From a bacterium HR20 (GTDB taxonomy: Bacteria; Bacteroidota; Ignavibacteria; Kapaibacteriales; NICIL-2): a DNA stretch of 32,589 nucleotides. This document shows positions 1 through 7,852 of the stretch, piece after piece (within the stretch, counting starts at the first letter, position 1; each line of letters opens with the position of its first letter). A program made the translations under genes and the position numbers. Where the stretch lies: NCBI GenBank assembly GCA_002898675.1, contig BEHW01000010.1:1-32589 (forward strand), written 5' to 3'. The notes under the pieces are model-generated. The model was not told the DNA's origin, did no database searches, and worked only from the letters and a program-made list of their open reading frames with translations.

Positions 1-1
1 G

Positions 2-649
2 CTCCGGCGTGTGCTGCCGAGCTTGGATGTTTTAGTCGTTGACGACCATTCGCCGGATGGGACCGCAGAGCTTGTCCGCTCGATGGCACGCGATGATGCG
101 CACATTCACCTTTTGGAGCGCGAAGGGAAGCTGGGACCCGGAACTGCCTACTGCGCAGGATTTCGCTGGGCGCTCGAGCGCGGGTATCACATCATTTGCC
201 AGATGGACGCCGACTTTTCGCATAACCCTGAGGATCTGCCTCGCTTGATTGCAGCGCTCGAGCATGCTGATGTGGCGATTGGCTCGCGGTACATCAGCGG
301 GGTGAACGTCGTCAATTGGCCGATGCGGCGTCTGTTGCTCAGCTATGCAGCGAACGTCTATACGCGGATTGTGACGGGGATGCCGATTCGCGATGCAACC
401 GGAGGCTTCAAGGCATTTCGAGCAGAACTGCTGCGCCGAATTGACTTGAGCGCAATTGCATCGAACGGCTACGCATTCCAGATCGAAATGAACTTCCGCG
501 CCTGGAAGCTCGGCGCGCGGATCGAAGAGCTGAGCATCATCTTCATTGACCGCACCAATGGTGTCTCGAAAATGAGCCGCTCGATTATCTACGAGGCCGC
601 ATGGATCGTTTGGAAGCTGAAACTGCTCGCACTGCTGGGAAAGCTCTAA
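2..649 (+). CDS. Glycosyltransferase family 2, polyprenol-phosphate mannosyltransferase-like (5' partial)
   Basis: The frame is open to the left edge (residues LRRVLPSL precede the first in-window GTG at 11), so the N-terminus lies outside the window. Visible GT-A signatures are VDDHSPDGT near the start, the metal-binding DAD in QMDADFSHNP, GSRY and DATGGFKAF, the usual order in DPM1/polyprenol-monophosphomannose synthases. The known family reaction is transfer of a sugar from a nucleotide sugar to a polyprenyl phosphate at the cytoplasmic membrane face. No GtrA-like or multi-membrane C-terminal domain follows: the protein ends shortly after a hydrophobic LLALLGKL tail. The next glycosyltransferase starts three bases after the stop, so the two are probably co-transcribed. 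The sugar donor cannot be read from sequence. Confidence 0.85.
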   Translation, partial: LRRVLPSLDVLVVDDHSPDGTAELVRSMARDDAHIHLLEREGKLGPGTAYCAGFRWALERGYHIICQMDADFSHNPEDLPRLIAALEHADVAIGSRYISGVNVVNWPMRRLLLSYAANVYTRIVTGMPIRDATGGFKAFRAELLRRIDLSAIASNGYAFQIEMNFRAWKLGARIEELSIIFIDRTNGVSKMSRSIIYEAAWIVWKLKLLALLGKL

Positions 650-652
650 GCG

Positions 653-2599
653 ATGGAGACTGTTGATGTCACGATTGTCATCGTCAGCTACAACGTGCGG
701 CAGTACCTGCGGCAGTGCTTGGAATCCATCGAGCGATGTCGGCAGATGCATCGGTTGCAGGTGATCGTTGTGGACAATGCCTCGCAGGATGGCACTGCTT
801 CGATGCTGGCGCCGCTGTTCCCTTGGGTGGAGTTTGTAGCGCTCGACGAAAACATTGGCTTTGGTCGTGCCAACAACATCGGGATCGAACGCGCACGTGG
901 GCGCTACACGCTCATCCTGAACCCAGACACGATACTTTCGGAAGACACCATCGCCGCGATGATTGCCTACATGGACGAGCATCCGGAAGTCGGCATCTGC
1001 GGGTGCAAGGTACTCAATCCCGATGGGACGTTCCAAGCGCAGTGTCGGCGCGGCTTCCCGACGCCCTGGGTTGCGTTCACCAAGCTCTTCGGATTGCAGG
1101 CGCTCTTTCCGCGCTCGCGGTTTTTTGCGCAGTACAACCAATCCTTCCGCAGTCCGGACGAGACGTACTACGTGGATGCGGTCATCGGAGCGTTTATGTT
1201 CTGCCGAACCGAGCAGCTCCGCGCCATCAAGGGGTTCGATCCGGACTACTTCATGTACGGCGAGGATTTGGACCTGTGCTACCGTATGCTGAAGGCAGGC
1301 TACAGGACTGCATATGTGCCAACGACGACCATCATCCACTTCAAAGGCGAAAGCGCGCGCCGAAGCCGCATCAACGATGTGCGCGTTTTCTACGATGCGA
1401 TGGTGCAGTTTACGCGCAAGCACTACGGTTCGAAACGCTGGCTCCTTCGGCTGTTGCAGCTTGGGATTCGTCTCCGCGAGATGGTTGCGCACGTAGCGCA
1501 GTATCGTCAAGGGGTGCTTTTGCTCGCCGCCGATGTGGCGATCGCCAATGCTATGCTTCTTCTGGCGACTGCAATTCGCTTCGGCTCGCCACTGGGATTT
1601 CCCGACTACGCCTATCCGACGGTGTTCATCGTGCTCAGTGCAGTTGTTGTCGCGAGCATGGTTGCTGTCGGTGAGTACTTCGAATACACCTACCGCGTCC
1701 GGAATGCTGTGATGGGGTACTTGGCGACGTTCTTTGTGCTTTCGTCGTTGACGTACTACTGGAAGGAGTACGCCTTCAGCCGTGGCATTGTACTCATGAC
1801 CGTCGGGCTTTCGATGCTCGGGTCGAGTTTGCTGCGATTTGCCATGCGCTATCGCCAGCGCGGATATACAGCGCGGACGCAGCGACGAGCGCTTATCGTT
1901 GGGACAACGGCAGCGTCGGAGCGCGTTATCGAGGCGCTCATCGGGCAAGGCTCGCCAGTTGCAATCGCGGGAGTTGTCGCTGTCGAACCAACGGAAGCGG
2001 AGACCTTCGCAGGCTTTCCAATCGTTGGCTACTGGGATTACATCGAACGCACGATCGAAAGCACGCGTGCATCGGAAGTGGTGATTACCGATCGCACCAT
2101 TCCTCGAAGCGAGGTTATCGCAACGCTCTCGCGGCTTGCGCCGCGGCGAGTTCGCTTTTTCTTTGCCTACGATGACGTCGAACTCCACGCGCAACGGATT
2201 TTGTCGGATGTATCAGCACGGCGATCGGAACTTCCGCCACTGTTGCGATTGCGGTATCGCCTGCTCAAGCGCGCTGCAGATCTGCTCATCGCAACCGGTG
2301 TGCTCGTGGTTGGATGGCTCGTGGTATTTTTGAGGCGCCAGCCGTTGCGTCCGTGGCTCGAGCGGTGGTGGAGTGTCCTCCGTGGAAAGCGGTCAGTCGT
2401 GGGGTTGCATCCGAGCGCGGCATCGCATTACGTTGGCATCCGGGATGGGCTGCTGAGTTTGCCAATGCTTGTGCCGCCGTCGGTACGGACAGAGGCGCTC
2501 ATTGCCCGGCTCAACGAGTATTACGTCACCGAGTACACGCCAGCGCTCGACCTGGAGATCGTCATCCGAAGTTTGCAAAATCGAACGGTACGGCGATGA
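653..2599 (+). CDS. GT2 glycosyltransferase fused to a membrane/Rossmann sugar-transferase-like region lacking the catalytic core
   Basis: 648 residues. Residues 1-285 are a WbbL/rhamnosyltransferase-like GT2 domain: VSYN at 11-14, VDNASQDGT from 40, LNPDT at 89-93 and YGEDLDLCYR at 202-211. About four hydrophobic segments follow (roughly 287-307, 321-341, 352-368, 378-395), then a Rossmann-like region (about 410-525, starting ALIVGTTAASERV), as in the N-terminal half of WbaP/WcaJ-type phosphosugar transferases. The last part (535-640) begins LLKRAADLLIATG and has WWSVLRGKRSVVG and YYVTEYTPALDLEI, recalling the start, middle and end of the bacterial sugar transferase domain (PF02397). The segment that normally carries the catalytic residues and KFRSM-like motif is absent. 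It is likely a membrane-anchored glycosyltransferase with an inactive sugar-transferase remnant. The stop overlaps the accA start (ATGA). Confidence 0.8.
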   Translation: METVDVTIVIVSYNVRQYLRQCLESIERCRQMHRLQVIVVDNASQDGTASMLAPLFPWVEFVALDENIGFGRANNIGIERARGRYTLILNPDTILSEDTIAAMIAYMDEHPEVGICGCKVLNPDGTFQAQCRRGFPTPWVAFTKLFGLQALFPRSRFFAQYNQSFRSPDETYYVDAVIGAFMFCRTEQLRAIKGFDPDYFMYGEDLDLCYRMLKAGYRTAYVPTTTIIHFKGESARRSRINDVRVFYDAMVQFTRKHYGSKRWLLRLLQLGIRLREMVAHVAQYRQGVLLLAADVAIANAMLLLATAIRFGSPLGFPDYAYPTVFIVLSAVVVASMVAVGEYFEYTYRVRNAVMGYLATFFVLSSLTYYWKEYAFSRGIVLMTVGLSMLGSSLLRFAMRYRQRGYTARTQRRALIVGTTAASERVIEALIGQGSPVAIAGVVAVEPTEAETFAGFPIVGYWDYIERTIESTRASEVVITDRTIPRSEVIATLSRLAPRRVRFFFAYDDVELHAQRILSDVSARRSELPPLLRLRYRLLKRAADLLIATGVLVVGWLVVFLRRQPLRPWLERWWSVLRGKRSVVGLHPSAASHYVGIRDGLLSLPMLVPPSVRTEALIARLNEYYVTEYTPALDLEIVIRSLQNRTVRR

Positions 2600-3558
2600 G
2601 TTACGTTCTTGAATTCGAAAAACCAATCCTCGAGCTTGAAAAAAAAGTTGCCGAGATGAAAGCGCTCGCGGGCACACTGGAGCTCGACGAGCAGATTGCC
2701 GACCTGGAACGTCGCATCGAGGAACTGCGTGCGGAGATCTACTCGAAACTCACCCGCTGGCAGCGCGTGCAGATTGCACGGCATCCGGAGCGACCGTACA
2801 CGCTGGACTACTTGGCGCATTCGTTCGATGAGTTCATCGAGCTGCATGGGGATCGCTGTTTCCGCGATGATCCGGCAATTGTCGGGGGGCTTGCCCGCAT
2901 TGGGGAGTTCACCGTTGTTGCCGTCGGTCACCAGAAAGGGCGAGACACAAAATCGAACCTTTACCGCAACTTTGGAATGCCCAATCCAGAAGGCTACCGC
3001 AAAGCTGCACGACTGTTCCGATTGGCGGAAAAATTCGGGCGCCCGGTCGTGACGTTCCTCGACACCCCTGGTGCGTTCCCAGGAATTGAAGCCGAAGAGC
3101 GCGGTCAAGCGGAAGCAATCGCGCGGAACCTGTTCATCATGGCGCAGCTCAAGGTCCCAATAGTCGTCGTTATCATCGGCGAGGGTGCTTCGGGTGGCGC
3201 GCTCGGCATTGGTGTTGGTGATCGAATTGTGATGCTCGAAAATGCATGGTACTCGGTCATTGCACCGGAGTCGTGCTCTTCGATTCTCTGGCGCAGTTGG
3301 GATTACAAAGAGCAAGCTGCCGAGGCGCTGCAACTGTGCGCAACCGATCTGGAGCGCCATGGAATCATTGATCGCGTCGTTCCCGAGCCGATCGGGGGAG
3401 CGCACCGCGATCCACAGACGATGTTTGCAACGATGCGCCGCATTCTGCTTGAAGAGCTCTCAGGGTTATCCTCGGTGCCGCCGGAGGAACTTGTCAAGCG
3501 GCGGCATGAAAAATTTGCACGAATGGGCGTTTGGGTCGAACTGGCCACTGAACAATAA
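2596..3558 (+). CDS. accA: Acetyl-CoA carboxylase carboxyltransferase subunit alpha
   Basis: 320 residues, the usual AccA length. It starts at ATG 2596, which overlaps the stop of the upstream gene as ATGA and gives the expected N-terminus (YVLEFEKPILELEKKV). A longer in-frame extension to 2314 is only a shadow of the upstream gene. Typical AccA sequence is present throughout: an N-terminal helical coiled region, LTRWQRVQIARHPERPYTLDY, ELHGDR, GHQKGRDT, NFGMPNPEGYRKA, TPGAFPG, EERGQAEAIA and GEGASGGALGIG. With AccD it forms the carboxyltransferase that moves CO2 from carboxybiotin to acetyl-CoA, the first committed step of fatty acid synthesis. No accD, accB or accC lies nearby. Its position behind two envelope glycosyltransferases may link lipid supply and envelope building, but that is inference. 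Confidence 0.97.
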   Translation: MSYVLEFEKPILELEKKVAEMKALAGTLELDEQIADLERRIEELRAEIYSKLTRWQRVQIARHPERPYTLDYLAHSFDEFIELHGDRCFRDDPAIVGGLARIGEFTVVAVGHQKGRDTKSNLYRNFGMPNPEGYRKAARLFRLAEKFGRPVVTFLDTPGAFPGIEAEERGQAEAIARNLFIMAQLKVPIVVVIIGEGASGGALGIGVGDRIVMLENAWYSVIAPESCSSILWRSWDYKEQAAEALQLCATDLERHGIIDRVVPEPIGGAHRDPQTMFATMRRILLEELSGLSSVPPEELVKRRHEKFARMGVWVELATEQ

Positions 3559-3651
3559 TTGCGTGCCGCAATCGTTGCTACGCCTGCATCAAGAACGAAG
3601 CGAGTACGTACTCGTAGCACTAAGAGAATTCACCACCGCAGCGCAAAACAG

Positions 3652-3692
3652 GGGAAAGCTCCGGCAGAGCAGATGCCCCATGGAACTTTCCC
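3652..3692 (+). other. Imperfect hairpin in the accA downstream region
   Basis: The arms at 3652-3662 (GGGAAAGCTCC) and 3682-3692 (GGAACTTTCCC) pair with one mismatch across a 19-base loop. No T-run follows, so this is not a classical intrinsic terminator. It lies between accA and the next gene, about 60 bases upstream of the 3754 start, and could be a transcript-end or leader structure. The rest of 3559-3753 holds no supported gene. Confidence 0.35.
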
Positions 3693-3711
3693 GTGTGGTG
3701 TTCGCCGATGA

Positions 3712-3719
3712 TGTTTTTG
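3712..3719 (+). promoter_or_regulatory. Candidate -7 promoter element (TGTTTTTG)
   Basis: One mismatch from the Bacteroidota -7 consensus TAnnTTTG, placed 34 bases upstream of the ATG at 3754. That spacing is similar to other elements in this window. No TTTG -33 box is seen at the expected distance. Weak on its own. Confidence 0.35.
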
Positions 3720-3753
3720 TGCAAGATGTGAACCACTCTGCATTGGAGGAACG

Positions 3754-4947
3754 ATGGAGAACTTGCAAGACTACAACGACGCGGACATGCCATCGAATGG
3801 GCACGAGGGGTCCGATGACCAGCCTGCCTACCGCCCACCGCGGCGCCGCATCCTGCGCTCTGTGTTGAGCGTTGATCCAAACCAGCCTCCTCAGCCGTCG
3901 GCTGATGACCAGCGCCGCTTTTTCCCACCGGAGCAGCCAGAACGCTGGAATCGTTCGCCATGGGACTACCGCCAACCACCGGCGAGTCAGTACGATCGAG
4001 GCTATGTGCCGGCACGCCGCCCGTACCGCGATCGGGGATTCCGTCGAGATCGAGCACCAGGATTCGATCGTCGCGGACATGGCCGCTTCCGCCGCCGCAT
4101 ACCGTACATTGAACCTGCCGATCGCAACCGTCTGACGCCACGACCGACGACGATCGTCCGTGCGCTGGTGCGGTTGCTCTACTGCTCGCGAAAACTTGCT
4201 AAACGCGCCATCAACGAGCACGTTGTCACCGTCAACGATCGCATCGTCCGCGAACCAATCTACACGGTCCGCTTGCTCTACGACACCGTACGCGTTGATG
4301 GGCTCTTGCTCCACCATACGCCGCACAACATTTACATCATCATCAACAAGCCCCGTCGGCATGCAGGCTGCCGAGAGCCGAACACGCGGCACGTTTTCAA
4401 CTTCCTGATGAAAAAGCGCGACTGGTACATTCCCATCGGTCCACTCGGAAAAAGTGTCGGTGGATTGGTTGTCGTCACCAATGATGCCGAGCAACGTGTG
4501 CCAGGCAAAAGCCTGTTCGACCTGATGGAGAAAGAATACCACGTCAAAGTACACAAAGCGCCAGCCAAGCGTACTCTTGCGACGATCGCAGCCGAATTGG
4601 AAGCACTCGATCCAGCAAACGACGGTGTAGCACGTGTCGAGCTGCTCCGCAAGACAAAGCGGTATGCGTGGCTTTCGATCGTGGTGACTAAGGCCGGCGT
4701 GCACGACCTTTTCCGCATCCTCAAAGGTGCAGGACTCGAGGTGATTGCGATGGACCGCTATCGCATCGGGACGCTGACGCTCGATGGACTCAGCCCAGGC
4801 TCGTGGCGACGGCTAACGCAAGTGGAGCTGGCGAAAATTTTCCCTGCAGCAGTCCCACCATCGGTCATCGAACCGCTCGCCGAGCAAGAACCGTGGCGTG
4901 CGCTCTACAACCGCTGGTATCGCCCACTCCATGGGAAGCAGGAGTGA
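3754..4947 (+). CDS. RsuA/RluB-family pseudouridine-synthase-like protein, probably catalytically inactive
   Basis: 397 residues. It starts at ATG 3754 behind a clear GGAGGA Shine-Dalgarno at 3745-3750. Residues 1-128 are a low-complexity Arg/Pro/Asp/Tyr-rich tail. An S4 RNA-binding domain follows (about 132-185: SRKLAKRAINEHVVTVND), then a pseudouridine-synthase fold (about 192-355: IYIIINKP, GGLVVVTND, EKEYHVKV, DRYRIGTLTLDGLSPGSWRRLT). The family's catalytic motif GRLD is here GPLG (229-232), so the essential Asp is Gly232, and the EGxNRQVRRM motif is replaced by TKAGVHDLFRIL (312-323). The sequence therefore shows the fold without the known active site. It may bind rRNA as a structural or assembly factor (inference). 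The 3' end overlaps the Nudix gene. Confidence 0.8.
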   Translation: MENLQDYNDADMPSNGHEGSDDQPAYRPPRRRILRSVLSVDPNQPPQPSADDQRRFFPPEQPERWNRSPWDYRQPPASQYDRGYVPARRPYRDRGFRRDRAPGFDRRGHGRFRRRIPYIEPADRNRLTPRPTTIVRALVRLLYCSRKLAKRAINEHVVTVNDRIVREPIYTVRLLYDTVRVDGLLLHHTPHNIYIIINKPRRHAGCREPNTRHVFNFLMKKRDWYIPIGPLGKSVGGLVVVTNDAEQRVPGKSLFDLMEKEYHVKVHKAPAKRTLATIAAELEALDPANDGVARVELLRKTKRYAWLSIVVTKAGVHDLFRILKGAGLEVIAMDRYRIGTLTLDGLSPGSWRRLTQVELAKIFPAAVPPSVIEPLAEQEPWRALYNRWYRPLHGKQE

Positions 4948-5404
4948 GTTGCTCGTTCAAGTTCATCTGGTACGTCCTGCGCAGGGAGGATGGCAACATT
5001 TAGTGTTGCGGCGTCGCCAGGATGACGCGGAGCTCCCCTCGCTCTGGCAAGTCGTTACTGGACGTCTCAAACCAGATGAGTCGCCATTTGAGGCTGCGCA
5101 GCGAGAGCTGGCAGAAGAGACCGGTTTGACCGCGATCGAATGGTGGTCCTTGCCGCTTTCGGCGTCGTTCTACGACATGCAGCGGGAATCACTAGTTTTC
5201 GTTGCAGCCTTTGGTGCGGTGGTTGCTCCCGGCGCCGAGCCGCAACTGAGTGAGCATTGCACGTACCGTTGGCTGCGGCCGACTGCAGCAGGAGCGATCG
5301 TCGCTGTACCAGCGCATCAGCAGGGAGTCGCAGCCTTTGACTACCTGCTCACCGAGCAGCATCGCATGCCACAACTTCGCCAGCTTTACTGTATCGTCGC
5401 TTAG
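4931..5404 (+). CDS. Nudix hydrolase
   Basis: 157 residues from ATG 4931. A GTG at 4898 in the same frame would add 11 residues that lie wholly inside the upstream gene. The complete Nudix box is visible at 44-66: G44, E50, then REL..EE.GL, satisfying GX5EX7REUXEEXGU. The short WQVVTG lead-in resembles NudB/dihydroneopterin-triphosphate-type and (d)NTP pyrophosphohydrolases, but the substrate cannot be assigned. Members cleave a nucleoside diphosphate linked to another moiety, using divalent metal bound by the box glutamates. It overlaps the pseudouridine-synthase-like gene by 17 bases, implying coupled expression. Confidence 0.85.
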   Translation: MGSRSELLVQVHLVRPAQGGWQHLVLRRRQDDAELPSLWQVVTGRLKPDESPFEAAQRELAEETGLTAIEWWSLPLSASFYDMQRESLVFVAAFGAVVAPGAEPQLSEHCTYRWLRPTAAGAIVAVPAHQQGVAAFDYLLTEQHRMPQLRQLYCIVA

Positions 5405-5419
5405 CGCAAGAGTGCGTTG

Positions 5420-5427
5420 TATATTCG
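5420..5427 (+). promoter_or_regulatory. Candidate -7 promoter element (TATATTCG)
   Basis: This resembles TAnnTTTG with C in place of the third T. It sits in the 80-base gap before the S1-domain gene, 57 bases upstream of its ATG. The same TTCG variant appears before the outer-membrane operon at 11511-11504 on the minus strand. No -33 box is visible. Confidence 0.4.
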
Positions 5428-5484
5428 CAGCCCGCGTCCTTTTCGACTGCGGCGTAGTCGTTCACCATCGGTATTCGAAGAGCA

Positions 5485-7050
5485 ATGAGCGAACACGAAC
5501 TCCGTCCCGACACAGCAGCATCTGCTGAGACATCCGATTCAACTCCGTCAGAATTGCCCACGGCAACTGAGCACGCAGCACCGCAACCGATCGAGGAACA
5601 AGCGTCTGTTCCCGCTGCTACGCCGAGTCAGCAGCCGGCCCCAGAGGCCACAGTCGCTACACCTGATGCAGCTCACGTGGTCAGTGGCACGCCCGATCCC
5701 CAGCCAGTCAGCGCCGCTGGCTCAACAGGAGCAACTAGCCAGACAGCACCGTCGGTTGCCGAGCCACCACCAACAGCGCAAGTACCTTCAGCGCATCCAT
5801 CGCACGCAGAGCCACAGCCATTTGAGAAAATCGAGCTTCCTCCAGCAGAGGAAAAGCCCGCGCCTGTGGTCGTGACCGATGAACTGCTGACTCGTCTGCA
5901 AGGCATCATGGAGCGTGGGGAGGTTATCACGGTCCACGTTGCCCAACGGATTCGCGGAGGCTTGCGTGTGCTCTACGACGGTATCAAGATGTTTTTGCCA
6001 GCGTCGCAGTTCTTCCTGAAAAAAACGCCATCGAATGAGGAACTCCAAGCTGCCGTTGGGAGCGATATTCCCGTGCAGATTGCCGACATCGTCAAAGACG
6101 AAGCAGGGCGCATCTCGTTCGTTGTTTCCCGGCGAAACCTGCTGCGGGAGGAGTTCTACCGTCGCATCAAGGTCGGCGATATCGTCGAAGGCGTCATCAC
6201 CTCCATCCAGAGCTTCGGACTATTTGTTGACATCGGTGGCTTCGATGGGCTGGTGCACATCTCCCGTGTTTCGCACCGTCCGCCTGCAAATCTTGCAGAC
6301 GCCTTCAAGGTGGGCGAGACTGTGCGTGCACAAATTGTCGAAATTGACCCTTCGCACGACAAGATCTCGCTGAGCATGAAAGCACTCGAGCCATCTCCAT
6401 GGCAGACAGCACTCGAACGGTACCGCGTCGGCGAGCGATACAGCGGTGTGGTAACACGTCTTGCGCCGTTTGGGGCATTCGTTGAGCTCGAGCCGGGTGT
6501 TGAGGGGCTTATCCGCAATGGTGAGCTCTCGTGGACGCGGCGCGTTCGCCATCCCAGTGAAATTCTCCGCGAAGGAGAAAACGTTGAAGTTGTTGTGCTC
6601 GAGATCAAACCCGAACGCGGGCAGATTGATCTTTCGCTGCGTCGCACAACGGATAACCCATGGCCAGCGATCGCAGCAAAGTATCCTCGCGGGATGCACA
6701 CAACGGGTGTTGTGCGGGAAGTCAGCGGACCCGGGGTACTGCTGACAATCGCTGGTGAGGTCGATGCCTTCATGCCGCGTTCGCAGATGCGTGCGGTGCT
6801 CAAGGGTAAACGGATCCCCTACAGCGTCGGCGACATTGTTGCTGTTACGGTCGTGGACGTTTCGGTCGAGACGGAGTCGTTCATCGTTGCTCCTCGCGTC
6901 GAGCCGGAAGAAGAGCTCTTTGGTCCGCCGCGTGAAGGTGCGCACCCATCCAAACAGGAACCAGCGCGCACTGGCAACCCACGGAAGATCACGCTTGGTG
7001 AGCTTCTGAGCGAGGAAGAGCGGCAGCGCCTCTACGGCGGCTCCGAATAG
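5485..7050 (+). CDS. S1-domain RNA-binding protein with four S1 repeats (ribosomal protein S1-like)
   Basis: 521 residues. Residues 1-130 are a low-complexity, acidic Pro/Ala/Thr/Ser/Glu-rich region with no recognisable fold. Four S1 (OB-fold) repeats follow at about 145-216, 229-299, 315-387 and 402-470. The second is the most canonical (GDIVEGVITSIQSFGLFVDIGG, FDGLVHIS, HDKISLSMKA). The third has FGAFVELEPGVEGLIRNGELSW. The first and fourth are degenerate (IKMFLPASQF; VDAFMPRSQM), as in ribosome-binding S1 domains of RpsA. Bacteroidota RpsA usually has about six repeats, so this is either a short S1 or a paralogue, and no rpsA symbol is given. The likely role is mRNA/30S binding. A candidate -7 element lies 57 bases upstream, and a secreted-protein gene follows 26 bases downstream. 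Confidence 0.85.
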   Translation: MSEHELRPDTAASAETSDSTPSELPTATEHAAPQPIEEQASVPAATPSQQPAPEATVATPDAAHVVSGTPDPQPVSAAGSTGATSQTAPSVAEPPPTAQVPSAHPSHAEPQPFEKIELPPAEEKPAPVVVTDELLTRLQGIMERGEVITVHVAQRIRGGLRVLYDGIKMFLPASQFFLKKTPSNEELQAAVGSDIPVQIADIVKDEAGRISFVVSRRNLLREEFYRRIKVGDIVEGVITSIQSFGLFVDIGGFDGLVHISRVSHRPPANLADAFKVGETVRAQIVEIDPSHDKISLSMKALEPSPWQTALERYRVGERYSGVVTRLAPFGAFVELEPGVEGLIRNGELSWTRRVRHPSEILREGENVEVVVLEIKPERGQIDLSLRRTTDNPWPAIAAKYPRGMHTTGVVREVSGPGVLLTIAGEVDAFMPRSQMRAVLKGKRIPYSVGDIVAVTVVDVSVETESFIVAPRVEPEEELFGPPREGAHPSKQEPARTGNPRKITLGELLSEEERQRLYGGSE

Positions 7051-7076
7051 AAATCGAACACGGCGGGGTGCCACGG

Positions 7077-7820
7077 ATGCCGAGCGCCTGGCAACTTCTC
7101 GGACTGGCGGTAGCAATCATGCTCCCCGTCGCTCGAGCACAGCAGGTACAACCCCCTCTGCGGCCCGAAGAGCGATCACCTGCTTCGGTCCTGCAGGAAC
7201 GATCGCTCCCTGTCATCCAACCTGATAGTCTTCCTGGTGGCAAGCCTGCGGAATTCCTCCCAGAGCAGGATACGTTCTATCTCCGCGCTCTGCGTTTGCA
7301 GGTGTCTCCATCGGTGCGCTTGGCGCTTGATGTCGAGCGCATCATGAGCAACTTCGAAATTGTTCGCCGCAAACCCGAGCTGGAATCCCCCTGGCAAGCA
7401 GCGCTCCGCAACATGACGCTCTCAGCACGCATGCTCACCCCTGACCAGCGCGAAACGGTGCAACGGCAGCTTGCAATCGCCAGCGCCACAGCAATGCCAA
7501 TAAGTCGCGGAGGGCAACTCGGCGCCGTCAGCATTCCGATGAGTGCAATTGGGTCGTTCCTCGGTATCAGCGAGGACGTCTCGCCGCGGATTTCCTATCG
7601 TGTCCGTGAGTCTGCGCGTGTTGTCGCAGTGGTCTATTCGACAACAGCGCTCATCGTCCGCCGCCTGCTCGACCAGGAGCAGCGTCCGGGCGTCTATGAA
7701 CTCGAATGGGATGGACGCGATGATAGCGGCCGCCGGATGCCGGATGGTGACTACGTGCTCGAAGTTCGCATCGGCGATCGGGGAATCGAACGCAAGCGTG
7801 TGGTGTTATCGCAGCCGTAA
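7077..7820 (+). CDS. Exported protein with C-terminal FlgD-Ig-like domain
   Basis: 247 residues from ATG 7077, chosen because it begins directly with a signal peptide (MPSAWQLLGLAVAIMLPVARA, cleavage near AQQ). A GTG at 7068 is a possible alternative. The middle (about 25-170) has no family I recognise: a proline-rich stretch, then mostly helical sequence. The C-terminus (about 175-247) is a FlgD-Ig-like fold with the GVYELEWDGRDDSGRRMPDGDYVLEVRIG pattern split around the WDGRDDSG turn. In Bacteroidota and relatives such C-terminal domains are close to, and sometimes act as, T9SS sorting domains, so secretion to the cell surface is possible (inference). It sits between an S1-type gene and a sugar-epimerase-like gene, and neither suggests a function. 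Confidence 0.7.
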   Translation: MPSAWQLLGLAVAIMLPVARAQQVQPPLRPEERSPASVLQERSLPVIQPDSLPGGKPAEFLPEQDTFYLRALRLQVSPSVRLALDVERIMSNFEIVRRKPELESPWQAALRNMTLSARMLTPDQRETVQRQLAIASATAMPISRGGQLGAVSIPMSAIGSFLGISEDVSPRISYRVRESARVVAVVYSTTALIVRRLLDQEQRPGVYELEWDGRDDSGRRMPDGDYVLEVRIGDRGIERKRVVLSQP

Positions 7821-7852
7821 CCTCACGTGGCATCACACCAGGATGGCTGACC

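Noticed and set aside
32..2194. A 720-codon open frame antisense to both glycosyltransferase genes
   Set aside because: It is the codon-aligned antisense frame. It stays open because the sense genes rarely use TTA, CTA or TCA. Its translation is low-complexity and matches no family, while the sense frames are clear.
2314..2595. N-terminal extension of accA
   Set aside because: It overlaps the upstream gene in another frame and adds about 94 non-AccA residues; the ATGA start at 2596 gives the standard length.
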